DNA from: Clostridia bacterium
GTDB taxonomy: Bacteria; Bacillota; Clostridia; Lachnospirales; Lachnospiraceae
NCBI GenBank assembly: GCA_910574835.1
Contig: CAJTDE010000021.1
Location: 1 to 64,000, forward strand
Length of the DNA: 64,000 nucleotides
Direction: 5' to 3'
Below the pieces are notes generated by a model. The model was not told where the DNA came from and ran no database searches. It worked only from the letters and a program-made list of their open reading frames with translations. Positions 25,345-35,737 of this stretch are shown here, in pieces; the first letter of the stretch is position 1, and every line of letters starts with the position of its first letter. The translations under genes were made by a program, and so were the position numbers.

Positions 25345-28300
25345 TTACTCAATCTCACTGTGAAGCTGCTGCAGGGATTGCACCTCCAGCTTGCCGCCTT
25401 TTTCTCTCACCTTACGGATACCTTCCACAGTGGCTATGGCTGCCGCCATGGTGGTTATATAAGGAATCTTATTTTTAATGGCCGCTTTGCGGATATAGCT
25501 GTCATCGTACAGGCTTTCCCTGCCGGAAGGCGTATTGACAATTAACTGAATCTCTCCGTTGGCAATGGCATCCAAAATATTCGGCCTTCCCTCCTGGAGC
25601 TTCTTCACCTTCTTTGCCGGAATCCCGTCTGCCGCAATCATATCATAAGTGCGCCCCGTAGCCAGAATGGAGAATCCGTCCTCGTAAAAACCTCTTGCCG
25701 TCTTAAGCACCTCCGGCTTATCCCGGTCGCTGACACTGATCAGCACCGTTCCTGACAAGGGAAGACAGGTCTGTGTAGCCTCCTGGGCCTTGTAAAAGGC
25801 TTCCCCGAAGTTGGGGGCAAGTCCCAGCACCTCGCCTGTAGAGCGCATCTCCGGCCCGAGAAGAGGGTCTACCTCCTGGAACATATTGAAGGGGAATACT
25901 GCCTCCTTTACGCCGTAATGATGGAACTGACTCTCCTTAAGCTTCGGAACCGGCGAAGGCGTGCCTGTCAGCTCTGCTGTGATCACCTGAGTTGCAAGCT
26001 GCACCATCTGTATATTACAAACCTTGGACACCAGCGGAACGGTGCGGGATGCTCTTGGATTGGCCTCCAGCACAAAGACCTTTCCGTCCTCAATGGCATA
26101 CTGCATATTCATCAGACCGCAGACATGCATTTCTTCCGCAATCTTCTTCGTATATTCCTTGATGGTCTTTAAGTTTTCCTGCGAAATATTGAGAGAAGGC
26201 AGAATACAGGCCGAATCACCTGAATGCACACCTGCCAGCTCAATATGCTCCATCACGGCCGGAACAAAGGCGTGGGTACCGTCACAGACAGCATCCGCCT
26301 CGCACTCCATAGCATGATGAAGGAAACGGTCAATCAGGATGGGCCGATCCGGCGTCACACCCACAGCCGCGCGCATATAACCGATGAGGCTTTCCGGATC
26401 ATGAACCACCTCCATGCCCCGGCCGCCAAGGACATAGGAAGGACGTACCATAACAGGATAACCAATCTGCTCTGCAATAGCCAGAGCTTCATCCGCATTG
26501 ATCGCCATTCCTGCTTCCGGCATGGGGATTTCCAGCTTTTCCATAATAGCTCGGAACCGATCCCGATCTTCCGCCAAGTCAATAATTTCCGGACTGGTGC
26601 CTAAGATGCGCACACCGTTCTTTTCAAGCTCTGCCGCCAGATTGAGAGGCGTCTGACCGCCGAACTGTGCAATCACGCCCACCGGCTTTTCCTTCTCATG
26701 TATGCTCAGAACATCCTCCAGGGTCAGAGGTTCAAAATACAGTTTATCAGAAGTATCGTAATCTGTAGAAACCGTCTCCGGATTGCAATTTACGATAATC
26801 GTCTCAAAGCCCAGTTTCTTCAGGGCAATCGCCGCATGGACGCAGCAGTAGTCAAACTCAATGCCCTGTCCGATCCGGTTAGGTCCGCCGCCTAAAATCA
26901 TAATCTTTGGCCGATCTGTGCTGACGGTACTGCGATCCGGTACATGGTAGGTGGAATAATAATATGCATTGTCCTTTGTTCCGCTTACGTGAACGCCCTC
27001 CCATGCCTCTGTTATACCATATGCCATACGGCCCTTGCGGATATCCTCCTCGGGAACCTCCAAGATCTGACTTAAATAGCGGTCCGAGAAGCCGTCCTCC
27101 TTGGCTTTTCGAAGAACTGCAGCTTCCGGCACTTTTCCATGACTGGAAGCCAGAAGCGCTTCCTCCTCTTCTACCAGTTCCTTCATCTGCTCAATAAAGT
27201 AATGTTTGATTTTCGTCAGCTCATAGATCTCATCCACTGTCGCGCCCTTGCGGAGAGCCTCATATATCACAAACTGTCTCTCACTGGTGGCCGTATCCAG
27301 CAGCTTCAAAAGCTCACGCTTTGATTTTTCCCGGAAGTCCTTGGCAAAGCCCAGGCCGTAGCGGCCGTTTTCCAGGCTTCGTATGGCTTTTTGGAACGCC
27401 TCCTTGTAGGTCTTGCCAATGCTCATCACCTCGCCTACGGCCCGCATCTGCGTTCCCAGCTTGTCCTCCACGCCCTTGAACTTCTCAAAGGCCCAGCGGG
27501 CGAATTTAATTACCACATAATCCCCGTCCGGCACATAGCGGTCAAGGGTTCCATACTTGCCGCAGGGAATCTCATCCAGGGTAAGCCCGGAAGCAAGCAT
27601 AGCGGAAACCAGGGCAATAGGAAAGCCCGTCGCCTTGGATGCCAATGCGGAAGAACGGGAAGTTCTGGGATTGATCTCAATGACAATATCCCGATCCGTC
27701 ACCGGATCGTGCGCCCACTGAACATTGGTGCCGCCGATTACCTGGATAGCCTCCGCTATGCGATAGGACTTTTCCTGAAGTCTTTTTTGCACATCCTCGG
27801 AAATGGTCAGCATGGGAGCGGAACAGAAGGAGTCTCCTGTATGTACCCCCAGAGGATCGATATTTTCAATAAAGCAGACTGTGATCCGATTGTTCTTGCT
27901 GTCCCGAACAATCTCAAGCTCCAGCTCTTCCCAGCCGAGAATGGATTCTTCTACCAAAACCTGGCCTACAAGGCTGGCCTGTAAGCCCCTTGCCGTAACG
28001 GTTTTCAGCTCCTCCACATTGTAAACCAAACCGCCGCCGGCGCCGCCCATCGTGTAAGCCGGGCGCAGAACCACCGGATAACCAAGCTTTTCTGCAATGG
28101 CTTCGGCCTCGTCTACACTGTAGGCCACCTCGCTTCGGGCCATCTCGATGCCAAGGCTGTCCATCGTATGCTTAAACTCGATGCGGTCCTCGCCGCGCTC
28201 AATGGCATCTACCTGGACTCCGATAACCTTTACACCGTACTTTTCCAGGACGCCGGCCTTGGAAAGCTCCGAACAAAGATTAAGACCAGACTGTCCTCCG

Positions 28301-28569
28301 AGATTCGGCAATAAGGCATCTGGTCTTTCCTTCTCAATTATCTGTGTCAGCCGTTCCACATTGAGCGGCTCAATATAAGTTACGTCTGCGGTTTCGGGAT
28401 CGGTCATAATCGTGGCCGGATTGGAGTTGACCAATACGATCTCATAACCCAATTTTTTTAACGCCTTACACGCCTGTGTGCCGGAATAATCAAACTCACA
28501 GGCTTGGCCGATGATAATAGGGCCGGAACCGATAATCAGAACCTTGTGGATATCGTTTCTTTTACTCAT
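25345..28569 (-). CDS. carB: Carbamoyl-phosphate synthase large subunit
   Basis: 1074 aa, full length. Two ATP-grasp halves (first GSGPIIIGQACEFDYSGTQA and MGGAGGGLVYN; second GGGPNRIGQGIEFDYCCVHA and GGRGMEVVHD), the oligomerisation region between them, and a C-terminal MGS-like allosteric domain (about 940-1074: FSILATGRTYDMIA). Makes carbamoyl phosphate for arginine and pyrimidines with CarA, which is not in this window. AAAGGAG precedes the ATG. Faces the ttcA-like gene; dtd is transcribed toward it. Confidence 0.97.
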   Translation of the reverse strand: MSKRNDIHKVLIIGSGPIIIGQACEFDYSGTQACKALKKLGYEIVLVNSNPATIMTDPETADVTYIEPLNVERLTQIIEKERPDALLPNLGGQSGLNLCSELSKAGVLEKYGVKVIGVQVDAIERGEDRIEFKHTMDSLGIEMARSEVAYSVDEAEAIAEKLGYPVVLRPAYTMGGAGGGLVYNVEELKTVTARGLQASLVGQVLVEESILGWEELELEIVRDSKNNRITVCFIENIDPLGVHTGDSFCSAPMLTISEDVQKRLQEKSYRIAEAIQVIGGTNVQWAHDPVTDRDIVIEINPRTSRSSALASKATGFPIALVSAMLASGLTLDEIPCGKYGTLDRYVPDGDYVVIKFARWAFEKFKGVEDKLGTQMRAVGEVMSIGKTYKEAFQKAIRSLENGRYGLGFAKDFREKSKRELLKLLDTATSERQFVIYEALRKGATVDEIYELTKIKHYFIEQMKELVEEEEALLASSHGKVPEAAVLRKAKEDGFSDRYLSQILEVPEEDIRKGRMAYGITEAWEGVHVSGTKDNAYYYSTYHVPDRSTVSTDRPKIMILGGGPNRIGQGIEFDYCCVHAAIALKKLGFETIIVNCNPETVSTDYDTSDKLYFEPLTLEDVLSIHEKEKPVGVIAQFGGQTPLNLAAELEKNGVRILGTSPEIIDLAEDRDRFRAIMEKLEIPMPEAGMAINADEALAIAEQIGYPVMVRPSYVLGGRGMEVVHDPESLIGYMRAAVGVTPDRPILIDRFLHHAMECEADAVCDGTHAFVPAVMEHIELAGVHSGDSACILPSLNISQENLKTIKEYTKKIAEEMHVCGLMNMQYAIEDGKVFVLEANPRASRTVPLVSKVCNIQMVQLATQVITAELTGTPSPVPKLKESQFHHYGVKEAVFPFNMFQEVDPLLGPEMRSTGEVLGLAPNFGEAFYKAQEATQTCLPLSGTVLISVSDRDKPEVLKTARGFYEDGFSILATGRTYDMIAADGIPAKKVKKLQEGRPNILDAIANGEIQLIVNTPSGRESLYDDSYIRKAAIKNKIPYITTMAAAIATVEGIRKVREKGGKLEVQSLQQLHSEIE

Positions 28570-28639
28570 ATATATTCTCCTTTACATAATCAGCAGGATG
28601 CACGCAAGGAAAATACCTTGAAATACATCCTGTTTCTAG

Positions 28640-29074
28640 CTACTCCAGAATGATCGTGAAGGGTCCGTCATTCACAAGTTCCACTTTCATATCTGCGCCA
28701 AAGCTTCCCTGCTGCACCTTAGAAGCCTTCCCCTTACAGCTCTCAATGATATATTCATACAACTCCTCGGCAAGCTGTGGTTCTCCGGCATTGGTAAATC
28801 CCGGCCGATTGCCGTGGCTGCAGTCCGCATAGAGGGTAAATTGGGAAACTAAGAGAAGCTCCCCTTCCACATCCTTTAAGGACAGATTGATCTTTCCGTT
28901 CTCATCCGAAAAAATCCGCAGACCCAGCATCTTTTTTACAAGACGATCCGCCTCTGCCCGCGTGTCTCCCTGCCCTACGCCGATGAGAACCAGAAAACCC
29001 TTTCCTATATTTCCAATAACAGTCCCATCCACCGTTACCGATGCATGGGACACTCTTTGTATTACAAACTTCAT
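28640..29074 (-). CDS. dtd: D-aminoacyl-tRNA deacylase
   Basis: 144 aa. Hydrolyses D-amino acids from mischarged t[20 protein letters not shown] at the start, [17 protein letters not shown] in the middle and [10 protein letters not shown] at the end, where the family's Gly-cisPro usually reads NxGPVT. Located just upstream of carB on the same strand, 70 bases apart. Confidence 0.95.
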   Translation of the reverse strand: MKFVIQRVSHASVTVDGTVIGNIGKGFLVLIGVGQGDTRAEADRLVKKMLGLRIFSDENGKINLSLKDVEGELLLVSQFTLYADCSHGNRPGFTNAGEPQLAEELYEYIIESCKGKASKVQQGSFGADMKVELVNDGPFTIILE

Positions 29075-29157
29075 AAAAAATGTTTCTCCCGTAAAAAAGC
29101 TTTTTCCAAGTCGTCTAATTATACACTACAATACGCCTTAATGCAAGCCTTTTTAAC

Positions 29158-29796
29158 CTAAATTCTCTCGTGCTCCTTTTCCTTATATGTAACAAATTCC
29201 CGGATAATGTGAATAGCGCCGTCAATACCAAGGGTGCTGGTGTTAAGGCACAGATCATAGCCGGCCGCTTCACCCCACTTTTTGCTGGTGTAATAATTGT
29301 AATAGCTGGCACGGCTCTTATCCGTCTTACGAATCAGATCCTTCGCTTTTGCGTCCGTCAGATCGTGCCGCCTGGCAATTCGTGCGATACGCGCCTGGAG
29401 ATCCGCATAGAGAAATACGTTTACTACATTGGGGATATTCTCCAATGCATAGTCCGCGCATCTTCCCACAATCACGCAGGGTCCTTCCTTTGCGATATTC
29501 TTAATGCTGTCAAACTGTGCAAGAAACACTTTATGATTTAACGGCATCTCCGAAAATGCTGCGGAGGAATATCCGGTAGAATAGGTATCCATAACCAGAG
29601 AATACAAAAAACTGTTGGTCGGCTTCTCGTCGTGATTTTCAAAAAGCTCCTGACACAAACCGCTGTCTTTCGCTGCCCTGGATAAAAGATCCTTGTCATA
29701 GCAGGGGATTCCTAGCTCCTGCGCAAGCTTCATTCCAATGTCGTGCCCGCCGCTTCCGTACTGGCGTCCAATTGTGATAATCGTATTTATTGCCAT
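29158..29796 (-). CDS. Cytidylate kinase-like family protein
   Basis: 212 aa P-loop kinase-like protein. ITIGRQYGSGGHDIGMKLAQELGIPCYDKDLL is the cytidylate-kinase-like signature, and CVIVGRCADYAL and RIARIARRHDL follow the pattern. These Clostridial 'Cmk-like' proteins are distinct from true CMP kinase; the substrate is unproven. ATG 29796 is chosen because GAGGA precedes it and the conserved region begins four residues later. Overlap-free between the amidase gene and dtd. Confidence 0.82.
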   Translation of the reverse strand: MAINTIITIGRQYGSGGHDIGMKLAQELGIPCYDKDLLSRAAKDSGLCQELFENHDEKPTNSFLYSLVMDTYSTGYSSAAFSEMPLNHKVFLAQFDSIKNIAKEGPCVIVGRCADYALENIPNVVNVFLYADLQARIARIARRHDLTDAKAKDLIRKTDKSRASYYNYYTSKKWGEAAGYDLCLNTSTLGIDGAIHIIREFVTYKEKEHERI

Positions 29797-29844
29797 ATTG
29801 GTCCTCGCCCCTTTCTGAAACTGTCTGAAACTATTATACACCAA

Positions 29845-30609
29845 TTATTCGGTTTTTTCCAGACTCATAATAATTCCTTTTGCAATTCCCTTGGCAACCT
29901 CATTCTGATAGCTGTCGTCCGCAAGGTTCAAAGCCTCTTCAGCGTTGCTGATATACCCAACTTCTACTAGAACTGCAGGCATTTCCGTATCACTGATAAT
30001 GTGGAAGCTTCCCTCCAAAGCGCCGCCGTCAGAAGCGCTGCTCTCCTTCACCAGAGCACTCTGAACCGTCTCCGCCAGGTTCTTGCTCTGCTTGTTCTCT
30101 TTGTTATAATAGCTGACAGCTCCGGAGGCATTGACGTCCTCCGAGTATCCGCCGTGGATACTTATGAGCAAATCCGCCTGGGATTCATTGGCCTTTTGCA
30201 CACGCTCTTCTTTGGACATTCTGGCATCGTCCTCCCGAACCATAACCACCTGAAAGCCCTGACTCTCCAACATGGTTTTAAGCTTGGAGGAGATATCCAT
30301 CGTTACATTTTTCTCTACGGCATCCCCATTGCTCCGGCCAATATCCTCACCGCCGTGGCCTGCATCAATGGCAATGACAAAATTGCCGCTTTTGGAGGCT
30401 ATTTTTTTGGAACCGCTGCCGGAAACCAATTTTACAATTCCAAAAACAATCAATCCGACAATGGCCAGCGCCAGGATTCCCATACCAATGAGAATCATCA
30501 TCCGCAATCGCTTTTTACGTGCACGTTCTTTTTGGCGGCGCCTCTTGGCCTCCATTCTTCTTCGGCGCTCTGCCGGAGTCATCTGCCTTTCTCTTTCGCT
30601 GCGCTCCAT
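29845..30609 (-). CDS. Membrane-anchored N-acetylmuramoyl-L-alanine amidase (Amidase_3)
   Basis: 254 aa. A highly basic cytoplasmic N-terminus (about 1-36) precedes one membrane helix (about 38-62) and an extracytoplasmic amidase domain. Zinc ligands and catalytic Glu are visible: DAGHGGED (His), AVEKNV (Glu), ISIHGGYS (His), LVEVGYISN (Glu). The domain cleaves the amide between muramic acid and the stem peptide. The start codon has only a distant GAGGGG, so the exact start is uncertain. Confidence 0.9.
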   Translation of the reverse strand: MERSERERQMTPAERRRRMEAKRRRQKERARKKRLRMMILIGMGILALAIVGLIVFGIVKLVSGSGSKKIASKSGNFVIAIDAGHGGEDIGRSNGDAVEKNVTMDISSKLKTMLESQGFQVVMVREDDARMSKEERVQKANESQADLLISIHGGYSEDVNASGAVSYYNKENKQSKNLAETVQSALVKESSASDGGALEGSFHIISDTEMPAVLVEVGYISNAEEALNLADDSYQNEVAKGIAKGIIMSLEKTE

Positions 30610-30665
30610 AGCTTTTGTTCATCCCCTCATTCTTATTATAACCGTTCGGACAACCGAACTGTCAT

Positions 30666-32267
30666 TTATTTTTCCCACTTTTCGCAGAGTGCCTGCAGTT
30701 GATCCGCAAGCTTGGCAAGATCCTTGTTGGCCCAGCCCTTGCTTCTGTCAATCAGGCGTATAAGTCTCTTTCCAACCTCCACCAATCTGTCATATACGGT
30801 AGATGTCTGCTTCGTAACCTTTTTATCTCTCTCGATTCGAACCATATTCCCGACTTCTAAGTGGGTATTGGTAATCAAATCATAGCAGCCTCCGCTGTAG
30901 GGCGCTCTTGCGTCGTAGCCGTAACCTGCCTCCAGACATTCCACAAACTCATCGCAGACCTTATCCTCTCCGTGAACCACGAATACCCGTTTCGGCTTCT
31001 TTTCAAAGCCATGAAGCCAGGAAAGCAGACCTTCCTTGTCCGCATGGCCGCTGATGCCCGCAAGCTTGCAGATCTTTGCCCGTATCTCAATTTCCTCACC
31101 AAAAAGCTTTACGGCAGAGGCTCCCTCCACAATGGCGCGCCCGAGGGTTCCCACCGCCTGATACCCTACGAAAAGGATGGTACTGTCCTCCCGCCAAAGG
31201 TTGTGCTTAAGATGATGACGGATACGCCCCGCCTCGCACATACCCGACGCAGAGAGTATTACTTTGGGCGCGTCGTCAAAATTGATCGCCTTTGATTCGT
31301 CGCTGGTAATGGACAGATTCAAGCCGGGGAAGGAAATCGGATTGATCCCCTTCTTAACAAGGGCAAGCGTCTCCTCGTCAAAGCACTCGTACATATTTTT
31401 ATTGAAGATAGTCGTTGCCTGAACAGCCAGAGGGCTATCTACAAAGACCTGGAAGCCTTCGTGTCCCCGAACAAGTCTCCGTTCCTTGATCTCTCTTAAG
31501 AAATAGAGCATCTCCTGGGTTCTTCCCACCGCAAAGGAGGGAATCACCACATTGCCGCCCCGGTCAAAGGTGTCCTGCAGAATCGCCGTAAGCGCCTCTA
31601 CATAATCGGGCCGTTCGCCGTGGCTGCGATCTCCGTAGGTGGATTCCATTACAACATAGTCTGCTTCCGCGATTGTCTTCGGCTCCTTTAAAATAGGCTG
31701 ATTGTGATTGCCGATATCTCCGGAAAATACAATCTTGCGCTCCTCCGAACCTTCCGTCAGCCAAATCTCGATACAGGAGGAACCCAGAAGATGCCCTACA
31801 TCCGTAAAGCGGATCGTAATTCCGTCTGCCGGATGTATCTGCTCTCCATAAGCGCAACCGCAGAACAGCTTCATCGTTCCGTCCGCATCGGCCATATCGT
31901 AAAGAGGAACATACTCTTCTCCGCCGGAACGCCTTGCCTTTCGATTCCGCCATTCCGCCTCGAACATCTGAATGTGAGCGCTGTCACGGAGCATTACCTC
32001 ACACAGATCTCTTGTAGCCTTGGTAGAAAAAATAGCGCCCCGGAAGCCCTGCTTATAGAGAACAGGCAGCAAACCGGAATGATCAATATGAGCATGGGTC
32101 AAAAATACAAAATCAATATCCGTTGCGGCCACCGGTATCTCCCGATTCTTATAGTAATCAGGTCCCTGCTCCATACCATAGTCGATAAGCATCACCTTGC
32201 CGCAAGCCTCAAGCATATGGCAGCTTCCTGTCACCTCATGGGCCGCCCCTAAAAATGTAAGCTTCAT
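30666..32267 (-). CDS. MBL-fold beta-CASP ribonuclease (CPSF/YSH1-like, COG1236)
   Basis: 533 aa. Metallo-beta-lactamase motif THAHIDHSG, with FTDVGHLLGSS and FSGDIGNHNQP, then the beta-CASP motifs (VDSPLAVQAT, ILSASGMCEAGRIRHHLK, GISGHADKEGL). A C-terminal tail of about 70 residues is helical. The family are RNA endo/exonucleases related to the eukaryotic pre-mRNA 3' cleavage factor; the in vivo target here is unknown. AAAGGAG precedes the ATG. Confidence 0.92.
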   Translation of the reverse strand: MKLTFLGAAHEVTGSCHMLEACGKVMLIDYGMEQGPDYYKNREIPVAATDIDFVFLTHAHIDHSGLLPVLYKQGFRGAIFSTKATRDLCEVMLRDSAHIQMFEAEWRNRKARRSGGEEYVPLYDMADADGTMKLFCGCAYGEQIHPADGITIRFTDVGHLLGSSCIEIWLTEGSEERKIVFSGDIGNHNQPILKEPKTIAEADYVVMESTYGDRSHGERPDYVEALTAILQDTFDRGGNVVIPSFAVGRTQEMLYFLREIKERRLVRGHEGFQVFVDSPLAVQATTIFNKNMYECFDEETLALVKKGINPISFPGLNLSITSDESKAINFDDAPKVILSASGMCEAGRIRHHLKHNLWREDSTILFVGYQAVGTLGRAIVEGASAVKLFGEEIEIRAKICKLAGISGHADKEGLLSWLHGFEKKPKRVFVVHGEDKVCDEFVECLEAGYGYDARAPYSGGCYDLITNTHLEVGNMVRIERDKKVTKQTSTVYDRLVEVGKRLIRLIDRSKGWANKDLAKLADQLQALCEKWEK

Positions 32268-32312
32268 TTGCCGTCTCCTTTCAGTTTTTTCCGAACATAT
32301 TTACTATTTTTA

Positions 32313-33176
32313 TTATAACGTTTCCGTTCGGGAAATACAATCATTTTCCAGATACAATTTCCGCAGAGCGGCAATCTCCCCGGCCCATCCCTCATCATCG
32401 TTAGGGGTTTCCAGGATAAAGGGAAGATTCCTAAGAGAAGGATGATTGATTATACGCTCAAAGGCTTCAAGACCGATGGTACCCTCTCCGATGCGGGCAT
32501 GCCGATCCTTATGGCTGCCCTTGGGATTCATACTGTCATTTATATGAACGGCCCTTAATCTTGACAGCCCTAAAGTATTGTCAAACTCCTCAAGTACATA
32601 CTCCAAATTTTCTACAATATCATAACCGGCATCCCACACATGGCAGGTGTCCAGACAAATCCCTATTTTTTCGGAAAGCGTTACCTGATCAAGAATCATC
32701 CGAAGCTCCTCAAAGCTTCTCCCGATTTCGCTTCCCTTTCCGGCCATAGTCTCCAAAAGCACCGTTGTCGTCTGATCCGGCTTTAAACATTCGTTCAGCA
32801 TCCCGGCAATCAGACGGACACCCTCTTCCACCCCTTGGCCCACATGGCTTCCCGGATGAAAGTTGTAATAGTTACCGGGCGTATACTCCATACGCTTCAA
32901 ATCATCCGCAAAGGTCTCCCGGGCAAAGCGGCGGACCTCCGGTTTATCGGAGCAGGCATTCAAGGTATAGGGGGCATGAGCCACGATCCGGTCATAGCCC
33001 TGTTTTTTCCAAAGCTCCTGAAAACGTCTGACATCCTCCGGATCAATGGCTTTTGCACTTCCGCCCCGGGGATTCCGGGTGAAAAAGGCAAAGGTATTGG
33101 CCTTAAGCTTCAGAGCCTGCCTCCCCATAGCCTCATAGCCCTTGGAGGAAGAAATGTGGTTTCCAATCTTTAGCAT
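32313..33176 (-). CDS. nfo: Deoxyribonuclease IV (endonuclease IV)
   Basis: 287 aa AP endonuclease for abasic-site repair. TIM-barrel metal-site motifs: [67 protein letters not shown] and LETPNDD. AGAGGAG precedes the ATG. Twenty bases downstream of the zinc-ribbon gene, so likely the last gene of that operon. Confidence 0.96.
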   Translation of the reverse strand: MLKIGNHISSSKGYEAMGRQALKLKANTFAFFTRNPRGGSAKAIDPEDVRRFQELWKKQGYDRIVAHAPYTLNACSDKPEVRRFARETFADDLKRMEYTPGNYYNFHPGSHVGQGVEEGVRLIAGMLNECLKPDQTTTVLLETMAGKGSEIGRSFEELRMILDQVTLSEKIGICLDTCHVWDAGYDIVENLEYVLEEFDNTLGLSRLRAVHINDSMNPKGSHKDRHARIGEGTIGLEAFERIINHPSLRNLPFILETPNDDEGWAGEIAALRKLYLENDCISRTETL

Positions 33177-33196
33177 GGACGAATACTCCTCTTCTC

Positions 33197-34234
33197 TTAC
33201 AATGCCTGTTCTTTTAAAGTTACGGTGACCCAGCCGCTATCATAATTAAAACCGGCCTCCAGACCCACAGGCGTATAGAAAAATACGGCCTGCTCAGGCT
33301 TTTTTAAAATATCAAGGAGTTCTTCTCCTGTCAGCTGCTGTACATATTCTACGCCTTCATTCTGAAGCTTATCCTGAGCCTGGAACCGCATAGCCAAATC
33401 CAGGTCAAGCTCCGTCATCTCTTCCGGAGTCAATTCCTCCTGGGTATCAATCCGGAAGGTACGGGCATCCAGGCGTACCTCAGTTACATTTTTTTTATAG
33501 AAATTGTGCTTAAATACAACGCTAATCTTCTCTTCGTCCATAAAAGTTATATAGCCGAAGGTAGATACGCCTCCCTCGTAGTCTTTGTAAGTCTCACGAT
33601 AAACAACGGCCTCCTGGCGGAGCTTTTCGTTGATGGTTTTAAAAGCATCCGAGCCGTCTTCTTCCAAAATAGGGTATGTGGTATAATAAGTACACTCGTC
33701 CTCCGAATTATCCGGATCAACCGATTCCACCGCCCACTGAACGGCATAATCCAAATCTGTCCGTGTACAGTCTACAATCTCCCGATAATATGGATCACTC
33801 TCATCCGGCTCATAGTAGCCGTAATCATATTCATCGTCATAATCTCCATAATAATCGTCATAGAAATCATCATAGCTGTCAGAACGTCTGTTTTGCGTGC
33901 TTCCCTGTGCGGAATTTACAATAGCAATCATCGCAATGACAAGGAGCGTCAGAATCAGAACAACGCCGGCAACTACGGAAATCACAATAACTGCCGTGTG
34001 ATTTTTCTGTTTCACAGGCGCCGCATGCAGATAAATGGGTCCTGTTCCCGGTCCTCCCGATACGCCTGTTCCAAAACCGCCTTGCTGCATCTGCGGCTGT
34101 TCATTGGGATTCTGTGCATAATAATCGCCGGATAGAGGATTCCTTCTTGCTCCGCGGCCGCAGCTTTGACATACGCCGTTCTGCATTAAAGCCCCGCAAT
34201 GGGGGCAAAAGTTAAAATTACTGTTATCACTCAT
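33197..34234 (-). CDS. Zinc-ribbon membrane protein with DUF3298-like C-terminal domain
   Basis: 345 aa. N-terminal zinc ribbon [17 protein letters not shown] (residues 10-26), a Gly/Gln-rich linker, one membrane helix (about 78-103), an Asp/Tyr-rich low-complexity segment (about 115-145) and an extracytoplasmic domain ending [25 protein letters not shown]. The last motif resembles DUF3298/RsiV-type sensor domains. Possible envelope sensor; function unknown. Overlaps the YfbR-like gene by four bases (ATGA), with AGGAGG upstream. Confidence 0.7.
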   Translation of the reverse strand: MSDNSNFNFCPHCGALMQNGVCQSCGRGARRNPLSGDYYAQNPNEQPQMQQGGFGTGVSGGPGTGPIYLHAAPVKQKNHTAVIVISVVAGVVLILTLLVIAMIAIVNSAQGSTQNRRSDSYDDFYDDYYGDYDDEYDYGYYEPDESDPYYREIVDCTRTDLDYAVQWAVESVDPDNSEDECTYYTTYPILEEDGSDAFKTINEKLRQEAVVYRETYKDYEGGVSTFGYITFMDEEKISVVFKHNFYKKNVTEVRLDARTFRIDTQEELTPEEMTELDLDLAMRFQAQDKLQNEGVEYVQQLTGEELLDILKKPEQAVFFYTPVGLEAGFNYDSGWVTVTLKEQAL

Positions 34235-34821
34235 GATTCTCCTCCTGTCAGTTCATCCAGATTTTTTCCATAAGCATCTATAAAATAATCCAAAAACAAG
34301 TCTGCCTCCGCAATTTCCAGTTTTCGGATATGCTGAAGTGTCTGTTCCTTTGCCCGGACAAATTCCAAGTTCCCGGTCTGCTCCTCCTCCACACATTTGA
34401 TATAGGCAGACAGCTTATCTGCGGCTTTTACCAGCTTCCACAGATACGCGTCCTCCTCCTGCTTCTCAAAAATTTCCCTGTAGGAAGCCTGCATCTTTGC
34501 AGGAAGCATTCTCAAAAGCGTTTCGGATGCATGACGTTCTATATCTTTATACGTGTTCTTAATCTCCGCATTATAATACTTCACAGGAGTGGGCATATCC
34601 CCCGTAATAATTTCCGTTGCATCATGATACATACCCAGAACAGCCGCCTTATCCGCATTCAATGCTTTTCCAAGCTGCGTATTGCCAATCACAGCAAGCG
34701 CATGGGCAATCATAGAAACCTCCAGGCTGTGCTCGCTCAAATTCTCATTCCTCGAATTGCGCATCAGCGCCCACCGGTCAATATATTTCATCCGGGACAT
34801 CATGGCAAAAAAACTGTTCAT
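34231..34821 (-). CDS. YfbR-like HD-domain 5'-deoxynucleotidase
   Basis: 196 aa. HD signature: RNENLSEHSLEVSMIAHALA, MYHDATEIITGDMPTPVKYYN, and LVKAADKLSAYIKC. Order and spacing match YfbR, which dephosphorylates deoxynucleoside monophosphates. Middle gene of a three-gene overlapping operon: its ATG overlaps the previous stop and its stop overlaps the next ATG. Confidence 0.88.
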   Translation of the reverse strand: MNSFFAMMSRMKYIDRWALMRNSRNENLSEHSLEVSMIAHALAVIGNTQLGKALNADKAAVLGMYHDATEIITGDMPTPVKYYNAEIKNTYKDIERHASETLLRMLPAKMQASYREIFEKQEEDAYLWKLVKAADKLSAYIKCVEEEQTGNLEFVRAKEQTLQHIRKLEIAEADLFLDYFIDAYGKNLDELTGGES

Positions 34822-35537
34822 GCCTTTTTACCTGGCCTTTCTTTTTTCTTCTTCGCCTTTATCCGGCAGATATTGCTGGTAAAGCAGCTGCTGTATTTCT
34901 TCATATACCGCTGATATTCCGCCCAGGAAATATAATACTCCTTACCCCAGGAAGAAATCTGCAGATAGCCGTCCATAATACCTGTCACCACCACAAAATG
35001 AGCCTTCGTCTCCGTAGCATACAGATATTCCCCATTCTCCTTTCGGTAAAAAGCAACCTTGCGCTTTCCCCAGAATACGGGAAAATTAGGACCTATGGCC
35101 AAAACCACCGGCATATCCTGCCGCAGCATTTCTTCAATGCGGGGCAGAACCTTTCCGGGAAGAATACACCAGCTCGCTCTCAGATCAATTCGATAATGGC
35201 GGAAATAGCGATTCATAGCCAGAGGAAGAAAAAATCCGGGAACCCCGAAGCCGGGAATAACAGAAAGATATCTTCGGCGCATCTTCATCAGATAACGCTC
35301 ATATCTGGGATAAGATAAGTATCCATCCTCCTGCAGCATTCCATAAAGCAAATCCGTCTCGCAGGAGGTCTGATGAAGCCCCAGGTACAGCAGAACATCC
35401 GCCATACCCACTACACCGCAGCCGTATTTGCGCATGATCCGGCTGGAGGACCAGGTCTGACTTCCTCCAAAAGAACGATCCGTTTGTGTCTTTATAGAAA
35501 AATATGGATGCCTTAGGCAGTAACGCTTTGATTCCAT
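34818..35537 (-). CDS. Papain/C39-like cysteine peptidase candidate
   Basis: 239 aa, not a named family that I can assign. A Cys in YGCGVVGMADVLLYLG, a His in KAHFVVVTGIMDGY and the downstream ISSWGKEYYISWAEYQRY give the Cys-His-polar order of C39-like peptidases. No signal peptide; the C-terminus is very basic (KAKKKKERPGKK). GGAG lies 7 bases before the ATG. Translationally coupled to the YfbR-like gene. Confidence 0.55.
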   Translation of the reverse strand: MESKRYCLRHPYFSIKTQTDRSFGGSQTWSSSRIMRKYGCGVVGMADVLLYLGLHQTSCETDLLYGMLQEDGYLSYPRYERYLMKMRRRYLSVIPGFGVPGFFLPLAMNRYFRHYRIDLRASWCILPGKVLPRIEEMLRQDMPVVLAIGPNFPVFWGKRKVAFYRKENGEYLYATETKAHFVVVTGIMDGYLQISSWGKEYYISWAEYQRYMKKYSSCFTSNICRIKAKKKKERPGKKA

Positions 35538-35593
35538 ATAGTTTCTCCATTCCAGTTACCGTATTATCATAATGCCTGTTTTAAAGTATACCA

Positions 35594-35622
35594 CAAAAAA
35601 AGACGGCTGTCATCATACCGTC
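35594..35622 (-). terminator. Terminator of the miaB/FMN-binding transcript
   Basis: GACGG / CCGTC stem with a 10-11-base loop, then TTTTTTT on the minus strand. Confidence 0.65.
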
Positions 35623-35664
35623 CCAACAGAAGATATTAATTTTTCATTACAAATCAGCCATGCG

Positions 35665-35708
35665 GGGAAGCCGCTGAAAAATCCGGCGGGCTTACTTTGC
35701 GGCTTCCC
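35665..35708. repeat. GC-rich inverted repeat
   Basis: GGGAAGCCGC and its inverse GCGGCTTCCC enclose about 24 bases, downstream of the FMN-binding gene. No T run on either strand; the terminator proper is 40 bases away. Confidence 0.5.
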
Positions 35709-35737
35709 TGCACAGTGTCTGTCCCCGCCTTACTATC

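Noticed and set aside
26224-28024. Long plus-strand frames inside carB
   Set aside because: Shadow frames of a fully conserved gene on the other strand.
35530-35580. Possible third copy of the hairpin element (CGGTAACTGGAAT before the 34818-35537 gene)
   Set aside because: Only the terminal motif is similar; no loop, bulge or paired arms are present.
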